In this document: positions 34,777 through 42,728 of the stretch, in pieces
How positions within the stretch are numbered: the stretch's first letter is position 1
How the letters are laid out: each line of letters starts with the position of its first letter
DNA from: Flavobacterium sp. UGB4466
GTDB taxonomy: Bacteria > Bacteroidota > Bacteroidia > Flavobacteriales > Flavobacteriaceae
NCBI RefSeq assembly: GCF_903469665.1
Contig: NZ_CAGKLC010000005.1
Coordinates: 1 to 64,000 of the forward strand
DNA length: 64,000 bases
Direction: 5' to 3'
Translations under genes and position numbers: made by a program
The notes under the pieces: model-generated
Told to the model about the DNA's origin: nothing
The model's input: only the letters and a program-made list of their open reading frames with translations
Databases searched by the model: none

Positions 34777-35562
34777 ATGAAAAAATATATAGCGATAGCG
34801 GTATTATCCGTTTTTATGATTTCCTGTAAATCAAAGGCGGTTGCCGTGCAGAACAATACCAGCGAAGTAAAAGAAATTACGCCAAAAGAAGAAAAAAAAG
34901 TAATAGAGAATCACTATAACAATAAGTTAGATTTTTCAACGCTGTACGTAAAAGCCGGTGCACGATATGTTGACGATAAACAAAGTCAGAATGTTACCGC
35001 CGAGATTAAAATTGAAAAAGACAAACAAATTTTAGTAAGTGTTCGTTTCCTGGGTATTACTATGGCAAAAGCTTTGATTACGCCAACAGCAGTAAGCTAC
35101 TACGAAAAAATAAACGGTACCTACTACGAAGGCGATTTTACAAGTCTAAGTAAATGGCTGGGAACAGAACTGGATTACAGTAAAGTTCAGAACCTATTGG
35201 TTGGTGAAGCTTTAGATGATTTGAGAAAAGGGAAATATGCACAAACGATAGTAGATAATCTTTTTCGTTTAGAAGATGAAAAAGATTCTAATCTGAAAAA
35301 ATCATTCTATTTGGATCCTGAAAAATACCTGTTGCAAAAAGAAGAGATCTCGCAGCCATCAGAAAACAGATTCCTGCAGATTTCCTATGCCGACAGTAAG
35401 GTTTTCAATCAGGGAATACTTCCAACAAGTATTGAAATCAGTGCAATTCAGCCAAAAGGAAAAACAAATATTAGTTTAAATTACAATACGATTTCGTTTA
35501 ACGAAGAACTTTCTTTTCCTTACAGTGTGCCAAGTGGTTATAAGAAAGTTATAATTAAGTAA
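34777..35562 (+). CDS. DUF4292-family lipoprotein
   Basis: A 261-residue lipoprotein with lipobox VFMISCKSK (Cys about residue 17). The mature part is beta-rich (QNVTAEIKIEKDKQILVSVRFLG, YYEKINGTYYEGDF, then a C-terminal LNYNTISFNEELSFPYSVP), resembling the LolA/LolB-like fold proposed for DUF4292. It may handle lipids or lipoproteins at the outer membrane; this is inference. Its stop is 23 bases before the preferred ATG of the EnvC-like gene. Confidence 0.85.
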   Translation: MKKYIAIAVLSVFMISCKSKAVAVQNNTSEVKEITPKEEKKVIENHYNNKLDFSTLYVKAGARYVDDKQSQNVTAEIKIEKDKQILVSVRFLGITMAKALITPTAVSYYEKINGTYYEGDFTSLSKWLGTELDYSKVQNLLVGEALDDLRKGKYAQTIVDNLFRLEDEKDSNLKKSFYLDPEKYLLQKEEISQPSENRFLQISYADSKVFNQGILPTSIEISAIQPKGKTNISLNYNTISFNEELSFPYSVPSGYKKVIIK

Positions 35563-35585
35563 ATTTGCAAAAAGAAAATATAAAC

Positions 35586-36839
35586 ATGCCAAAATTTCTC
35601 CTAAGCCTAATTTTTATATGTGCCACTACTTTTATGTGGGCACAAGATTCGCAACAAGAAAAACTGGAACAGCGTAAAGCTCAGATTCAGCAGGAAATTA
35701 GAGATAATGAAAAGATGCTGCAATCGGTAAAGAAAAAAGAAAAATCGGCAGTAAATGTTTATTTAATTCAGTCCAATAAAATCAAGCTGAAAGAAAAGCT
35801 GATTAATACTACTGCAAAGCAGGAAAAACTTTTGAGTAATGACATGTATATTAATCAGGTTAAGGTTAATAAACTTAAAAAAGAATTGGAAGTATTAAAG
35901 GCAGATTATTCAAAAATGATTCTTAAATCATACAAAAGCCGATCTGAGCAAAGCAGAGCTATGTTTATTTTATCTTCAGAGAGCTTTTTACAAGCTTATA
36001 AAAGAGCACAATATTTAAAACAATATACCAATTTCAGAAAAAACCAGGGATTGGAAATTCAATCCAAAACGGCACAGCTGGAAGACTATAATGCGAGACT
36101 GAACGGTCAGCGTATTGTGAAGAAGAAGATTATTGCTGAAAATGAAAAAGAAAAACAAAGTTTAGAAACGGAAAAGAAAGAGCAGCAAAAACTAGTTAAT
36201 TCGATTAAAAAGGACAAGAACAAAATTATTGCCGATACGAGAAGCAAACAGCAGGAAGCCAAAAGAATCGACAGACAAATTGATCGTTTGATCCGTGAAG
36301 CCATTGCAGAAGCCAACAGAAAAGCTGCCCTGGAAAGAGCAAAAGAAAATCCTGGTTCGACAGCATCTAAAACTCCGGTTTCCTCGTCTAAAATTGCATT
36401 GACTCCGGAAGGAAAAATTTTAGCTGCCGATTTTAAAGCCAACAGAGGAAAATTACCATGGCCGGTAGAAAAAGGATTTATTTCATTAGGATATGGTGAT
36501 CAGCCTCACCCTCTTTATCCGACATTAACGGTGCATAATTCAGGAGTTGAGATTACAACAGAACAAGGAGCAAGTGCCCGTGCCGTATTTGAAGGAGTAG
36601 TATCGAGTGTAATTGTTTTGTCTCCAATCAACAGAGCTGTTATGATTCAGCATGGAGATTATTTTACCGTTTATCAAAACCTTAGTCAGGTTTTTGTGGA
36701 GAAAGGTGATAAAGTAAATGTAAAACAAAGTATAGGAAAAGTGAGAACCAGTGGTGACACCGGAAAAACCATCATTAAGTTTTTGATTCTTCAAAATACA
36801 TCGAATAACAATCCGGAGGGATGGTTGCAAAACAGATAA
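35586..36839 (+). CDS. EnvC-like LytM (M23) domain protein, probably non-catalytic
   Basis: A 417-residue secreted protein: signal peptide (residues 2-18, ending TTFMWAQ), a long coiled coil (about 20-265), a short Ser/Thr/Pro linker, and a C-terminal LytM domain. The ATG at 35586 was preferred to an upstream TTG because it places the signal peptide at the N-terminus. In the LytM domain the metal ligands look changed: the H-x3-D site reads HNSGVE and the H-x-H site reads YQNLS. Like E. coli EnvC it is therefore probably an activator of amidases rather than a hydrolase. Last gene of the operon. Confidence 0.88.
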   Translation: MPKFLLSLIFICATTFMWAQDSQQEKLEQRKAQIQQEIRDNEKMLQSVKKKEKSAVNVYLIQSNKIKLKEKLINTTAKQEKLLSNDMYINQVKVNKLKKELEVLKADYSKMILKSYKSRSEQSRAMFILSSESFLQAYKRAQYLKQYTNFRKNQGLEIQSKTAQLEDYNARLNGQRIVKKKIIAENEKEKQSLETEKKEQQKLVNSIKKDKNKIIADTRSKQQEAKRIDRQIDRLIREAIAEANRKAALERAKENPGSTASKTPVSSSKIALTPEGKILAADFKANRGKLPWPVEKGFISLGYGDQPHPLYPTLTVHNSGVEITTEQGASARAVFEGVVSSVIVLSPINRAVMIQHGDYFTVYQNLSQVFVEKGDKVNVKQSIGKVRTSGDTGKTIIKFLILQNTSNNNPEGWLQNR

Positions 36840-36947
36840 TAGTATTGAATGGGAACTTTTAAATTTTCGACTATCCGTTACTTCTATTAATCTAGATAAA
36901 TATAATTTTGAAAATGGCCGTAGATGCCACAGATGAATTCCGAATTG

Positions 36948-36962
36948 GGCTCCAGAGGAGCC
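36948..36962 (+). repeat. REP-like palindrome, copy 1
   Basis: GGCTCC-AGA-GGAGCC with the downstream flank TAATAGGTATAGCAC, the reference copy for the family. Confidence 0.8.
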
Positions 36963-36999
36963 TAATAGGTATAGCACAATTATCAAGCACGACAAATGA

Positions 37000-37012
37000 G
37001 CTCCAGCGGAGC
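37000..37012 (+). repeat. REP-like palindrome, copy 2
   Basis: GCTCC-AGC-GGAGC, followed by GCTATGTC, a diverged flank in the same orientation as copy 1. Confidence 0.75.
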
Positions 37013-37156
37013 GCTATGTCAGAGGTTGTTGTTTCTATTATCAGGATAAAATTTGGCAAAATTGTATAATCGCAGCGAAGATTTTTTTGCTTGTCAAAAT
37101 GACTGGATTGCGGAAAATTTGGTATAAAAAGGGAGGGGTTAAAAGATTTACATTCC

Positions 37157-37169
37157 GCTCCCCTGGAGC
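37157..37169 (-). repeat. REP-like palindrome, copy 3
   Basis: Plus-strand GCTCC-CCT-GGAGC; on the minus strand it reads GCTCCAGGGGAGC followed by GGAATG. Confidence 0.75.
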
Positions 37170-37208
37170 TTTTTGATACCGTGAAATTAAAATTACTATA
37201 CCTATTTT

Positions 37209-37221
37209 GCTCCACTGGAGC
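37209..37221 (-). repeat. REP-like palindrome, copy 4
   Basis: Minus strand reads GCTCC-AGT-GGAGC and continues AAAATAGGTATAGT, an inverted match of the copy 1 unit and its flank. Confidence 0.8.
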
Positions 37222-37307
37222 AGTTTTAAAAAAAGTAGTAGTCCCTTTTTAAAAAGTTTCTAAAACAGTACAATATTAAAGTTGATTCAGGACTTAAATA
37301 GAAAAAC

Positions 37308-37344
37308 CTTTTCACCGGAAATAGACTGGTGAAAAGTTTTTTTT
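37308..37344. terminator. Bidirectional intrinsic terminator
   Basis: 9-bp stem CTTTTCACC/GGTGAAAAG (37308-37316 with 37328-37336), followed on the plus strand by eight T (37337-37344) and on the minus strand by GGTTTTTC. It lies just after the 3' end of the minus-strand CBS gene and after the EnvC-like operon. Confidence 0.85.
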
Positions 37345-37352
37345 ATTTAAAG

Positions 37353-37772
37353 TTAATCGTATTGTTCAAGTAAATATTTCATAACATCTGTTGTCGTTAC
37401 AATGCCGCTAAGTTTGCCATTGTCGACAACAGGAAGTGCGTGAAATTCCTCCATAACTAAAATTTGAGCTAAATCCCGAATACTGGTATCGGATGAAACG
37501 GTTTTTGGCTTTGAAGTCATGATTTGAGAAATACTGAGCATTTCTAAAATAGCTTCGTCAGCTTCCTCCTGTCCTTCGAACAAAGCACCAAAAGTTAGGC
37601 GATTAATATCCGTGCGGCTTATGATACCAATTACTTCTTTGCCTCTGACGATTGGGATATGTCGGATAGAGTGATGTTTTATAAGTTCAACGATTTTTTT
37701 AAGGTCGTCACTTTCACTTGCAGTAATGACGCTTTTAGTCATAATATGACTGATAGGTTCTCTCTTTTTCAT
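37353..37772 (-). CDS. Paired CBS-domain protein
   Basis: A 139-residue protein made almost entirely of two CBS domains in tandem. The first begins ISHIMTKSVITASESDDLKK and has HHSIRHIPIVRGKEVIGIISRTDI; the second begins ISQIMTSKPKTVSSDTSIRD and has EFHALPVVDNGKLSGIVTTTDV. Such pairs bind adenine nucleotides and sense energy state. No catalytic or DNA-binding domain is attached, so the partner is unknown. Single gene. Confidence 0.93.
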   Translation of the reverse strand: MKKREPISHIMTKSVITASESDDLKKIVELIKHHSIRHIPIVRGKEVIGIISRTDINRLTFGALFEGQEEADEAILEMLSISQIMTSKPKTVSSDTSIRDLAQILVMEEFHALPVVDNGKLSGIVTTTDVMKYLLEQYD

Positions 37773-37990
37773 AATAGGAAGTGTTGTATTATTTCTATTA
37801 AAATTGTGAAATAATCCACATAAAACAAATGACCTTTATCATGTTTTACAACTTCTCAAAATGTTGAAACAAGTAGAGTACTGGCTGAATTTTCTTTAAA
37901 AGGTGAGTTATTTTTGAAAGAAAGTGAACGAGAATACAAAAATCATCCTATTGTTCATTTGAAATTGCACCGATTGAAATTTAAAAATAG

Positions 37991-37998
37991 TATTTTTG
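37991..37998 (+). promoter_or_regulatory. -7 box abutting the rbfA start
   Basis: TATTTTTG (TAnnTTTG), ending only 4 bases before the ATG at 38003, with a possible -33 TTG at 37965-37967 (23-base spacer). Transcription would begin at or next to the ATG, giving a leaderless or nearly leaderless mRNA. Confidence 0.55.
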
Positions 37999-38002
37999 CA
38001 GT

Positions 38003-38395
38003 ATGGAAACAAACAGACAGAAAAAAATAGGCGGTGTCATCCAAAAAGATTTGGTTGATATTTTGCAAGGTGAAGTGCGAAAAAACGGAATCACTAATTT
38101 AGTAATTTCAGTATCCAAAGTTAGTGTTACTACAGATTTATCGGTAGCGACAGTTTATTTAAGCATCTTTCCTCAGGATAAAGCCCAAGAAACTTTAGAA
38201 GGCATAAAGTCAAATACAACTTTAATCAAACACGATTTGTCACAACGCGTGCGTTTGCAATTGCGTCGTGTACCCAACCTGGTGTTTTTTATTGATGACT
38301 CTTTAGATTATATCGAAAAGATTGATAATGCATTATCTAACAGAGAGAACCCAATTGAAAACCGTGATCTTTTAGAAAAAAGAAGAAAATCATAA
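38003..38395 (+). CDS. rbfA: Ribosome-binding factor A
   Basis: A 130-residue KH-type protein that helps mature the 30S subunit. ETNRQKKIGGVIQKDLVDIL at the start, SVSKVSVTTDLSVATVYLSIF in the middle, and RVRLQLRRVPNLVFFIDDSLDYIEKID at the C-terminal half are RbfA landmarks. It is one base upstream of the permease gene, forming a two-gene operon. Confidence 0.95.
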   Translation: METNRQKKIGGVIQKDLVDILQGEVRKNGITNLVISVSKVSVTTDLSVATVYLSIFPQDKAQETLEGIKSNTTLIKHDLSQRVRLQLRRVPNLVFFIDDSLDYIEKIDNALSNRENPIENRDLLEKRRKS

Positions 38396-38396
38396 A

Positions 38397-39596
38397 TTGA
38401 ATTTCCCCCTTTACATAGCCAAACGTTATATTTTTAGCAGAAGTAAAAACAATGCTATCAATATCATCAATCGTATTGCCAGCATGGGAATTATTGTTGG
38501 AACGATGGCTTTGTTTGTGGTTTTGTCCGTTTTTAGCGGACTAAAGGTTTTCAGTCTTTCGTTCACCAACGAAATAGATCCTGATCTGAAAATAAGCAGC
38601 ACTTACGGAAAATCATTTTTTGTAACGCCGGATCAGGAAACTCAGCTTAAAAACATTGATGGAATTGCTTCCTACAGTAAGATTATCGAAGAACGGGTTT
38701 TGTTTTTGTTTAAAGACAAACAGCTGGTAACCTACTTAAAAGGCGTTGACAAAAACTATATTGTTGTTAACGATATCAGGAAAAAACTTTTTAACGGAGA
38801 ATGGCTAAAACCGGATACCTATCAGGTGGTCATTGGTTATGGAATTGCTCGTGATTTTTCGTTAGGAATTCTTGATTTCGAAAATCCTTTACAGATATTT
38901 GCACCTAAACCAGGAAAAGGAGCGATCGAAAATCCGGAAGAAGCGTTTAATAAAACAGACGTTTTACCAGTTGCAATTTACTCCATCAGTGAAGATTTAG
39001 ATTCAAAATATGTTTTTGCAGATTTGGGTCTGACGCAGGAATTACTGCTGTATAAAACAAACCAGATTTCCGGAATAGAATTCAATCTGAAAGAAAACGC
39101 CAATGAAACTGCGATCAGATCTCAGCTTGAAAAGATATTCAAAAATAAAATCACTATAAAAAACAGAGCACAGCTTAACGAATCTTTGTATAAGATGCTC
39201 AATACCGAAAACATTGTAGTGTACCTGATCTTTACACTAGTAATTATCGTAGCCCTTTTTAATTTAGTGGGTGCTTTAATTATGATGATTTTAGAGAAGA
39301 AGCACAATCTGAAAACGCTTTTTAATCTGGGAACAGAAATCACCAGTTTACGCAAAATATTCCTGCTTCAGGGAACCTTGTTAAGTGTTTTTGGAGGTAT
39401 AATTGGTCTTGTTCTGGGCATCATTTTAGTATTGCTTCAACAAGAATACAATCTGATTATGCTGACACCCACTTTGGCCTATCCGGTCGTTTTTACTTTA
39501 GAAAATGTACTTATTGTGATGGCAACTATTGTATCACTTGGTTTTGTGGCTTCTTTAATTGCCAGCAGCCGTGTGAGTAAAAAGCTTCTTGATTAG
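38397..39596 (+). CDS. LolC/LolE-like (FtsX family) ABC permease
   Basis: A 399-residue permease with four membrane helices: one near the N-terminus (about 24-48) and three at the C-terminus (about 270-300, 320-350, 365-390), separated by a large periplasmic domain (MacB_PCD type). It starts at a TTG immediately after rbfA (MNFPLYIAKRYIFSRSKNNAI). This is the layout of lipoprotein-releasing LolC/E, so it may extract lipoproteins for the outer membrane. No ATPase gene is adjacent, so the LolD partner must be elsewhere. Confidence 0.88.
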   Translation: MNFPLYIAKRYIFSRSKNNAINIINRIASMGIIVGTMALFVVLSVFSGLKVFSLSFTNEIDPDLKISSTYGKSFFVTPDQETQLKNIDGIASYSKIIEERVLFLFKDKQLVTYLKGVDKNYIVVNDIRKKLFNGEWLKPDTYQVVIGYGIARDFSLGILDFENPLQIFAPKPGKGAIENPEEAFNKTDVLPVAIYSISEDLDSKYVFADLGLTQELLLYKTNQISGIEFNLKENANETAIRSQLEKIFKNKITIKNRAQLNESLYKMLNTENIVVYLIFTLVIIVALFNLVGALIMMILEKKHNLKTLFNLGTEITSLRKIFLLQGTLLSVFGGIIGLVLGIILVLLQQEYNLIMLTPTLAYPVVFTLENVLIVMATIVSLGFVASLIASSRVSKKLLD

Positions 39597-39765
39597 TATT
39601 TCTACCAGAAAAATATTACCTATATTTACCGTCTTAAAAATCTACAGCATATGATAGTTTCTGCTTAGTCCTATTTTATTTTTAGAATAATTAGGATACT
39701 TACGTTTGTTTTTTGAGTTCAGATCGTTGCATTTGGACAAATTTTATCATTTATCTTAATTTATT

Positions 39766-41193
39766 ATGACAGAAACTACCATACAGAAAAATCTATTTTC
39801 TAAAATTTACACGACTTTAAAACAGGCTCTCCAAGGAGATGAGTCTTTTGATTATACCGCAGGAAGCATTAAAAAAGCAGTCATTCTATTAGCCATTCCG
39901 ATGGTTTTGGAAATGATGATGGAATCTGTTTTTGCTTTAGTCGATTTGTATTTTGTCGGGCATTTGGAGCACAGCAGTTTTGCAATCCAGACGGTTGGAT
40001 TAACCGAATCGGTTTTAACCATTATATATTCTATTGACATCGGGTTAAGTATGGCAGCAACTGCAGTGGTAGCAAGGCGTATTGGAGAAAAAGATCCCGT
40101 CGCTGCTGCAAAAGCAGGGATGCAGGCCATCGTTATTGCATTTGTGTTAAGTGTTTTTTTAAGCATTTTTGGAATTATCTATGCCAAAGATATTCTCCTT
40201 TTAATGGGAGCATCTGCAGATGCGGCCGAGCATGGTTTTAGGTATACCCAGATTATGATTGGTTCCAGTTTAAGTATTACGCTTTTATTTCTGATTAATG
40301 GAATCTTCCGTGGTGCCGGAAATGCTGCAATCGCTATGAAAAGTCTTTGGATTGCCAATATTTGTAATATTATTTTATGCCCGATACTAATTAATGGTTT
40401 TGCCGAAATTCCTGCGCTTGGTTTACTTGGTGCTGCGATCGCCACCACTACCGGAAGAAGTATTGGTGTCCTGTATCAAATTTATCACTTGTTCTATGGA
40501 AATGGAGTTTTGAAAATTAAAATGTCCTACCTCTTACCGGATTTTAAACAGATAAATGCCTTAGTAAAAATTGCAGCACCGGGCGTATTACAGTTTGTGA
40601 TCGCTTCCTGTAGTTGGATTTTTCTGGCACAGCTGGTAGCAACAACGGGAGGAGATCACGGATCGGCAGGTTATCAGACCGCTCTTAGAATAATGATGTT
40701 TTTTATTCTTCCGGCCTGGGGATTGAGTAATGCCGCTGCGACTTTGGTAGGACAAAATTTAGGAGCCAAACAAATTGAGCGCGCCGAGAAATCGGTTTAT
40801 ACCACAGCAAAATACAATGTCATCTTTATGGCAACGATTATGATCATTACCTTGTGTTTTGGAGAATATATCATTTCATTTTTTACCAATGACGAAATGG
40901 TAAAAACCATTGCTGTTGAAGCGTTACAGATTATGAGTATCGGATTTATTTTTTACGGAATCGGGATGGTTTTGATCAACACATTTAATGGGGCGGGAGA
41001 TACCTGGACACCAACAGGAATTAATTTCTTTGGATTTTGGCTGTTTCAGATTCCGTTGGCATTTGTGCTGGCAAAACATTTTAATATGGGACCAAAAGGT
41101 GTTTTCATTGCAATTCCGGTTGCTGAAACGGCTATTACTTTAGCAGGGATTTTCTTTTATAAAAAAGGAAAATGGAAACGTGTGCAGGTGTAA
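39766..41193 (+). CDS. MATE-family efflux transporter
   Basis: A 475-residue protein with twelve membrane spans in two similar halves. The MATE patterns include PMVLEMMMESVFALVDLYFVG in the first helices, TVGLTESVLT, and RGAGNAAIAMK; the second half has APGVLQFVIASCSWIFLAQL and FNGAGDTWTPT. It likely exports organic cations or drugs by H+ or Na+ antiport. The substrate is unknown. A short N-terminal polar extension of about 35 residues precedes the first helix. Confidence 0.92.
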   Translation: MTETTIQKNLFSKIYTTLKQALQGDESFDYTAGSIKKAVILLAIPMVLEMMMESVFALVDLYFVGHLEHSSFAIQTVGLTESVLTIIYSIDIGLSMAATAVVARRIGEKDPVAAAKAGMQAIVIAFVLSVFLSIFGIIYAKDILLLMGASADAAEHGFRYTQIMIGSSLSITLLFLINGIFRGAGNAAIAMKSLWIANICNIILCPILINGFAEIPALGLLGAAIATTTGRSIGVLYQIYHLFYGNGVLKIKMSYLLPDFKQINALVKIAAPGVLQFVIASCSWIFLAQLVATTGGDHGSAGYQTALRIMMFFILPAWGLSNAAATLVGQNLGAKQIERAEKSVYTTAKYNVIFMATIMIITLCFGEYIISFFTNDEMVKTIAVEALQIMSIGFIFYGIGMVLINTFNGAGDTWTPTGINFFGFWLFQIPLAFVLAKHFNMGPKGVFIAIPVAETAITLAGIFFYKKGKWKRVQV

Positions 41194-41210
41194 TTTTAAG
41201 TGAAAATAGT

Positions 41211-41534
41211 ATGGAATTAATAAGTATTAGAGACGTATTATCACATCCGGAAAAGAATTTAGAATGGTTTTATCTTCCACCAAATTCTGGCGAATGGAAT
41301 TTAGATACCTTAGGAATTTTTTCACTTGATAGTCGTGATTTTGCACCAGACTCAGATGAATATTTGCCAAAACAAGTAAAAGAAATGGGTTGGATAGAAA
41401 CCTTGGATGCTGCAAGCATTGAAGATGTGGTAGAAAATGCAAAAGAAGAATTAGAAAATCCATCCATTAATCAATTGTTTGATGCATTCATTTTTTATTT
41501 TGAAAATGATGCATTTCTTGAGTTTGAGAATTAA
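41211..41534 (+). CDS. Small acidic hypothetical protein
   Basis: A 107-residue, strongly acidic soluble protein (many Glu/Asp), beginning MELISIRDVLSHPEKNLEW. The frame is also open from 41172, but the ATG at 41211, 17 bases after the MATE stop codon, avoids an overlap and gives a natural N-terminus. I do not recognise the family with confidence; DUF7716-like is possible. A terminator follows 12 bases later. Confidence 0.75.
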   Translation: MELISIRDVLSHPEKNLEWFYLPPNSGEWNLDTLGIFSLDSRDFAPDSDEYLPKQVKEMGWIETLDAASIEDVVENAKEELENPSINQLFDAFIFYFENDAFLEFEN

Positions 41535-41546
41535 ATGATTTTATGC

Positions 41547-41584
41547 AAAAAGAGGAAGCCATGTAAATGAAACTTCCTCTTTTT
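41547..41584. terminator. Intrinsic terminator between convergent genes
   Basis: 12-bp stem AAAAAGAGGAAG/CTTCCTCTTTTT (41547-41558 with 41573-41584) with a 14-base loop. T runs follow on both strands, so it can serve the small acidic gene and dusB. Confidence 0.9.
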
Positions 41585-41590
41585 TATATT

Positions 41591-42583
41591 TTAAACAAAC
41601 TCATATCCGGCATAAACCTCTTCGATTTCTTTCATAACAGCGAAAAGATTTTCAGGTTCGTCTGTAGTAACCAGTTTTTGTTTGTATTCTTTAAACGAAT
41701 GGATTCCTTTGAAATAATTGGTGTAATGACGGCGCATTTCTACAATTCCCAAGCGTTCGCCTTTCCAATCCATAGACCATTGCAAATGATTTCTGGCCGC
41801 TTCAACACGATCAATTACGGTAGGGGAAGGTAAGTACTCACCGGTATTAAAGTAGTGCTTGATTTCGTTAAAAATCCATGGATAACCAATCGCAGCGCGA
41901 CCAATCATGATCCCGTCGATACCGTATTCATTTTTATATTTTAATGCTTTCTCAGGACTGTCGATATCGCCATTTCCAAAAATAGGCATGGTGATTCTTG
42001 GGTTGTTTTTTACACGTGCAATGTGCGACCAATCAGAATGGCCTTTATACATTTGTGCACGGGTTCTGGCGTGAATCGTCAGAGCCTGAACACCAATATC
42101 CTGAAGCCTTTCGGCTACTTCATCAATATTAATAGAGCTGTCATCCCAGCCCAAACGCGTTTTTACCGTTACAGGTAAATCGGTACTTCTGATCACTGCT
42201 TTGGTTAAACGTACCATCAGATCAACATCTTTCAAAACTCCGGCTCCGGCACCTTTGCAAACTACTTTTTTTACCGGACATCCAAAGTTAATATCCACCA
42301 AATCCGGTTTTACGGCAGAAACAATTTTAGACGAAAGTGCCATTGCTTCTTCATCACCACCAAAAATCTGGATTCCAACAGGACGTTCGTAATCAAAAAT
42401 ATCCAGCTTCATTCGACTTTTGATAGCATCACGAATTAATCCTTCCGACGAAATAAATTCAGAATACATTAAGTCAGCGCCATGCGTTTTGCACAATCTG
42501 CGAAACGGTGGATCGCTCACATCTTCCATCGGTGCGAGTAATAAAGGAAATTCGGGTAATTCTATGTTGCCAATCTTGACCAT
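41591..42583 (-). CDS. dusB: tRNA-dihydrouridine synthase B
   Basis: A 330-residue FMN-dependent TIM-barrel enzyme that reduces uridine to dihydrouridine in tRNA. The N-terminus PLLLAPMEDVSDPPFRRLC, the catalytic Cys in FGCPVKKVVCKGAGAGVLKD, HARTRAQMYKGHSDW and FGNGDIDSPEKA are typical of DusB. The ATG at 42583 is preferred over an in-frame TTG at 42601 because a promoter -7 box (42599-42606) overlaps the latter. It is the first gene after the pigment cluster but has its own promoter. Confidence 0.95.
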   Translation of the reverse strand: MVKIGNIELPEFPLLLAPMEDVSDPPFRRLCKTHGADLMYSEFISSEGLIRDAIKSRMKLDIFDYERPVGIQIFGGDEEAMALSSKIVSAVKPDLVDINFGCPVKKVVCKGAGAGVLKDVDLMVRLTKAVIRSTDLPVTVKTRLGWDDSSINIDEVAERLQDIGVQALTIHARTRAQMYKGHSDWSHIARVKNNPRITMPIFGNGDIDSPEKALKYKNEYGIDGIMIGRAAIGYPWIFNEIKHYFNTGEYLPSPTVIDRVEAARNHLQWSMDWKGERLGIVEMRRHYTNYFKGIHSFKEYKQKLVTTDEPENLFAVMKEIEEVYAGYEFV

Positions 42584-42598
42584 CTTCAATATTTTTTG

Positions 42599-42606
42599 CA
42601 AAATTA
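42599..42606 (-). promoter_or_regulatory. -7 promoter box for dusB
   Basis: Minus-strand TAATTTTG (TAnnTTTG), 16 bases upstream of the ATG at 42583. Confidence 0.55.
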
Positions 42607-42624
42607 CAACATTTAGTTCAATTT

Positions 42625-42728
42625 AAAAGATTCTAAGTCTCTAAGATGCTAAGGTTCTGAGTTTTCATTCTTATTAAATAGTAAAAGAGAAACTTAGATC
42701 CTTAGAATCTCAGTATCTTAGCAACTTT
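42625..42728. repeat. Imperfect 40-base inverted repeat between pigment cluster and dusB
   Basis: 42625-42664 and 42690-42728 are imperfect reverse complements (roughly three quarters identical by eye) built of CTAAG/CTTAG steps (e.g. CTAAGTCTCTAAGATGCTAA). The right arm reaches the stop codon of the PaaK-like gene. It may act as a barrier or terminator at the cluster border, though no clear U run follows. Confidence 0.75.

Larger units (their letters stand above)
36840..37352. other. 513-base intergenic repeat island
   Basis: Holds no credible gene. It contains four copies of a short palindrome GCTCCnnnGGAGC, at least two with a shared flank TAATAGGTATAG in opposite orientations, and ends in a bidirectional terminator. 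The minus-strand open frames here are built from these repeats. Confidence 0.75.

Noticed and set aside
36540..37215. Two overlapping minus-strand open frames (151 and 107 codons) over the end of the EnvC-like gene and the repeat island
   Set aside because: They run across inverted repeats and antisense to a good gene, have no recognisable domain and no promoter; composed of repeat sequence.
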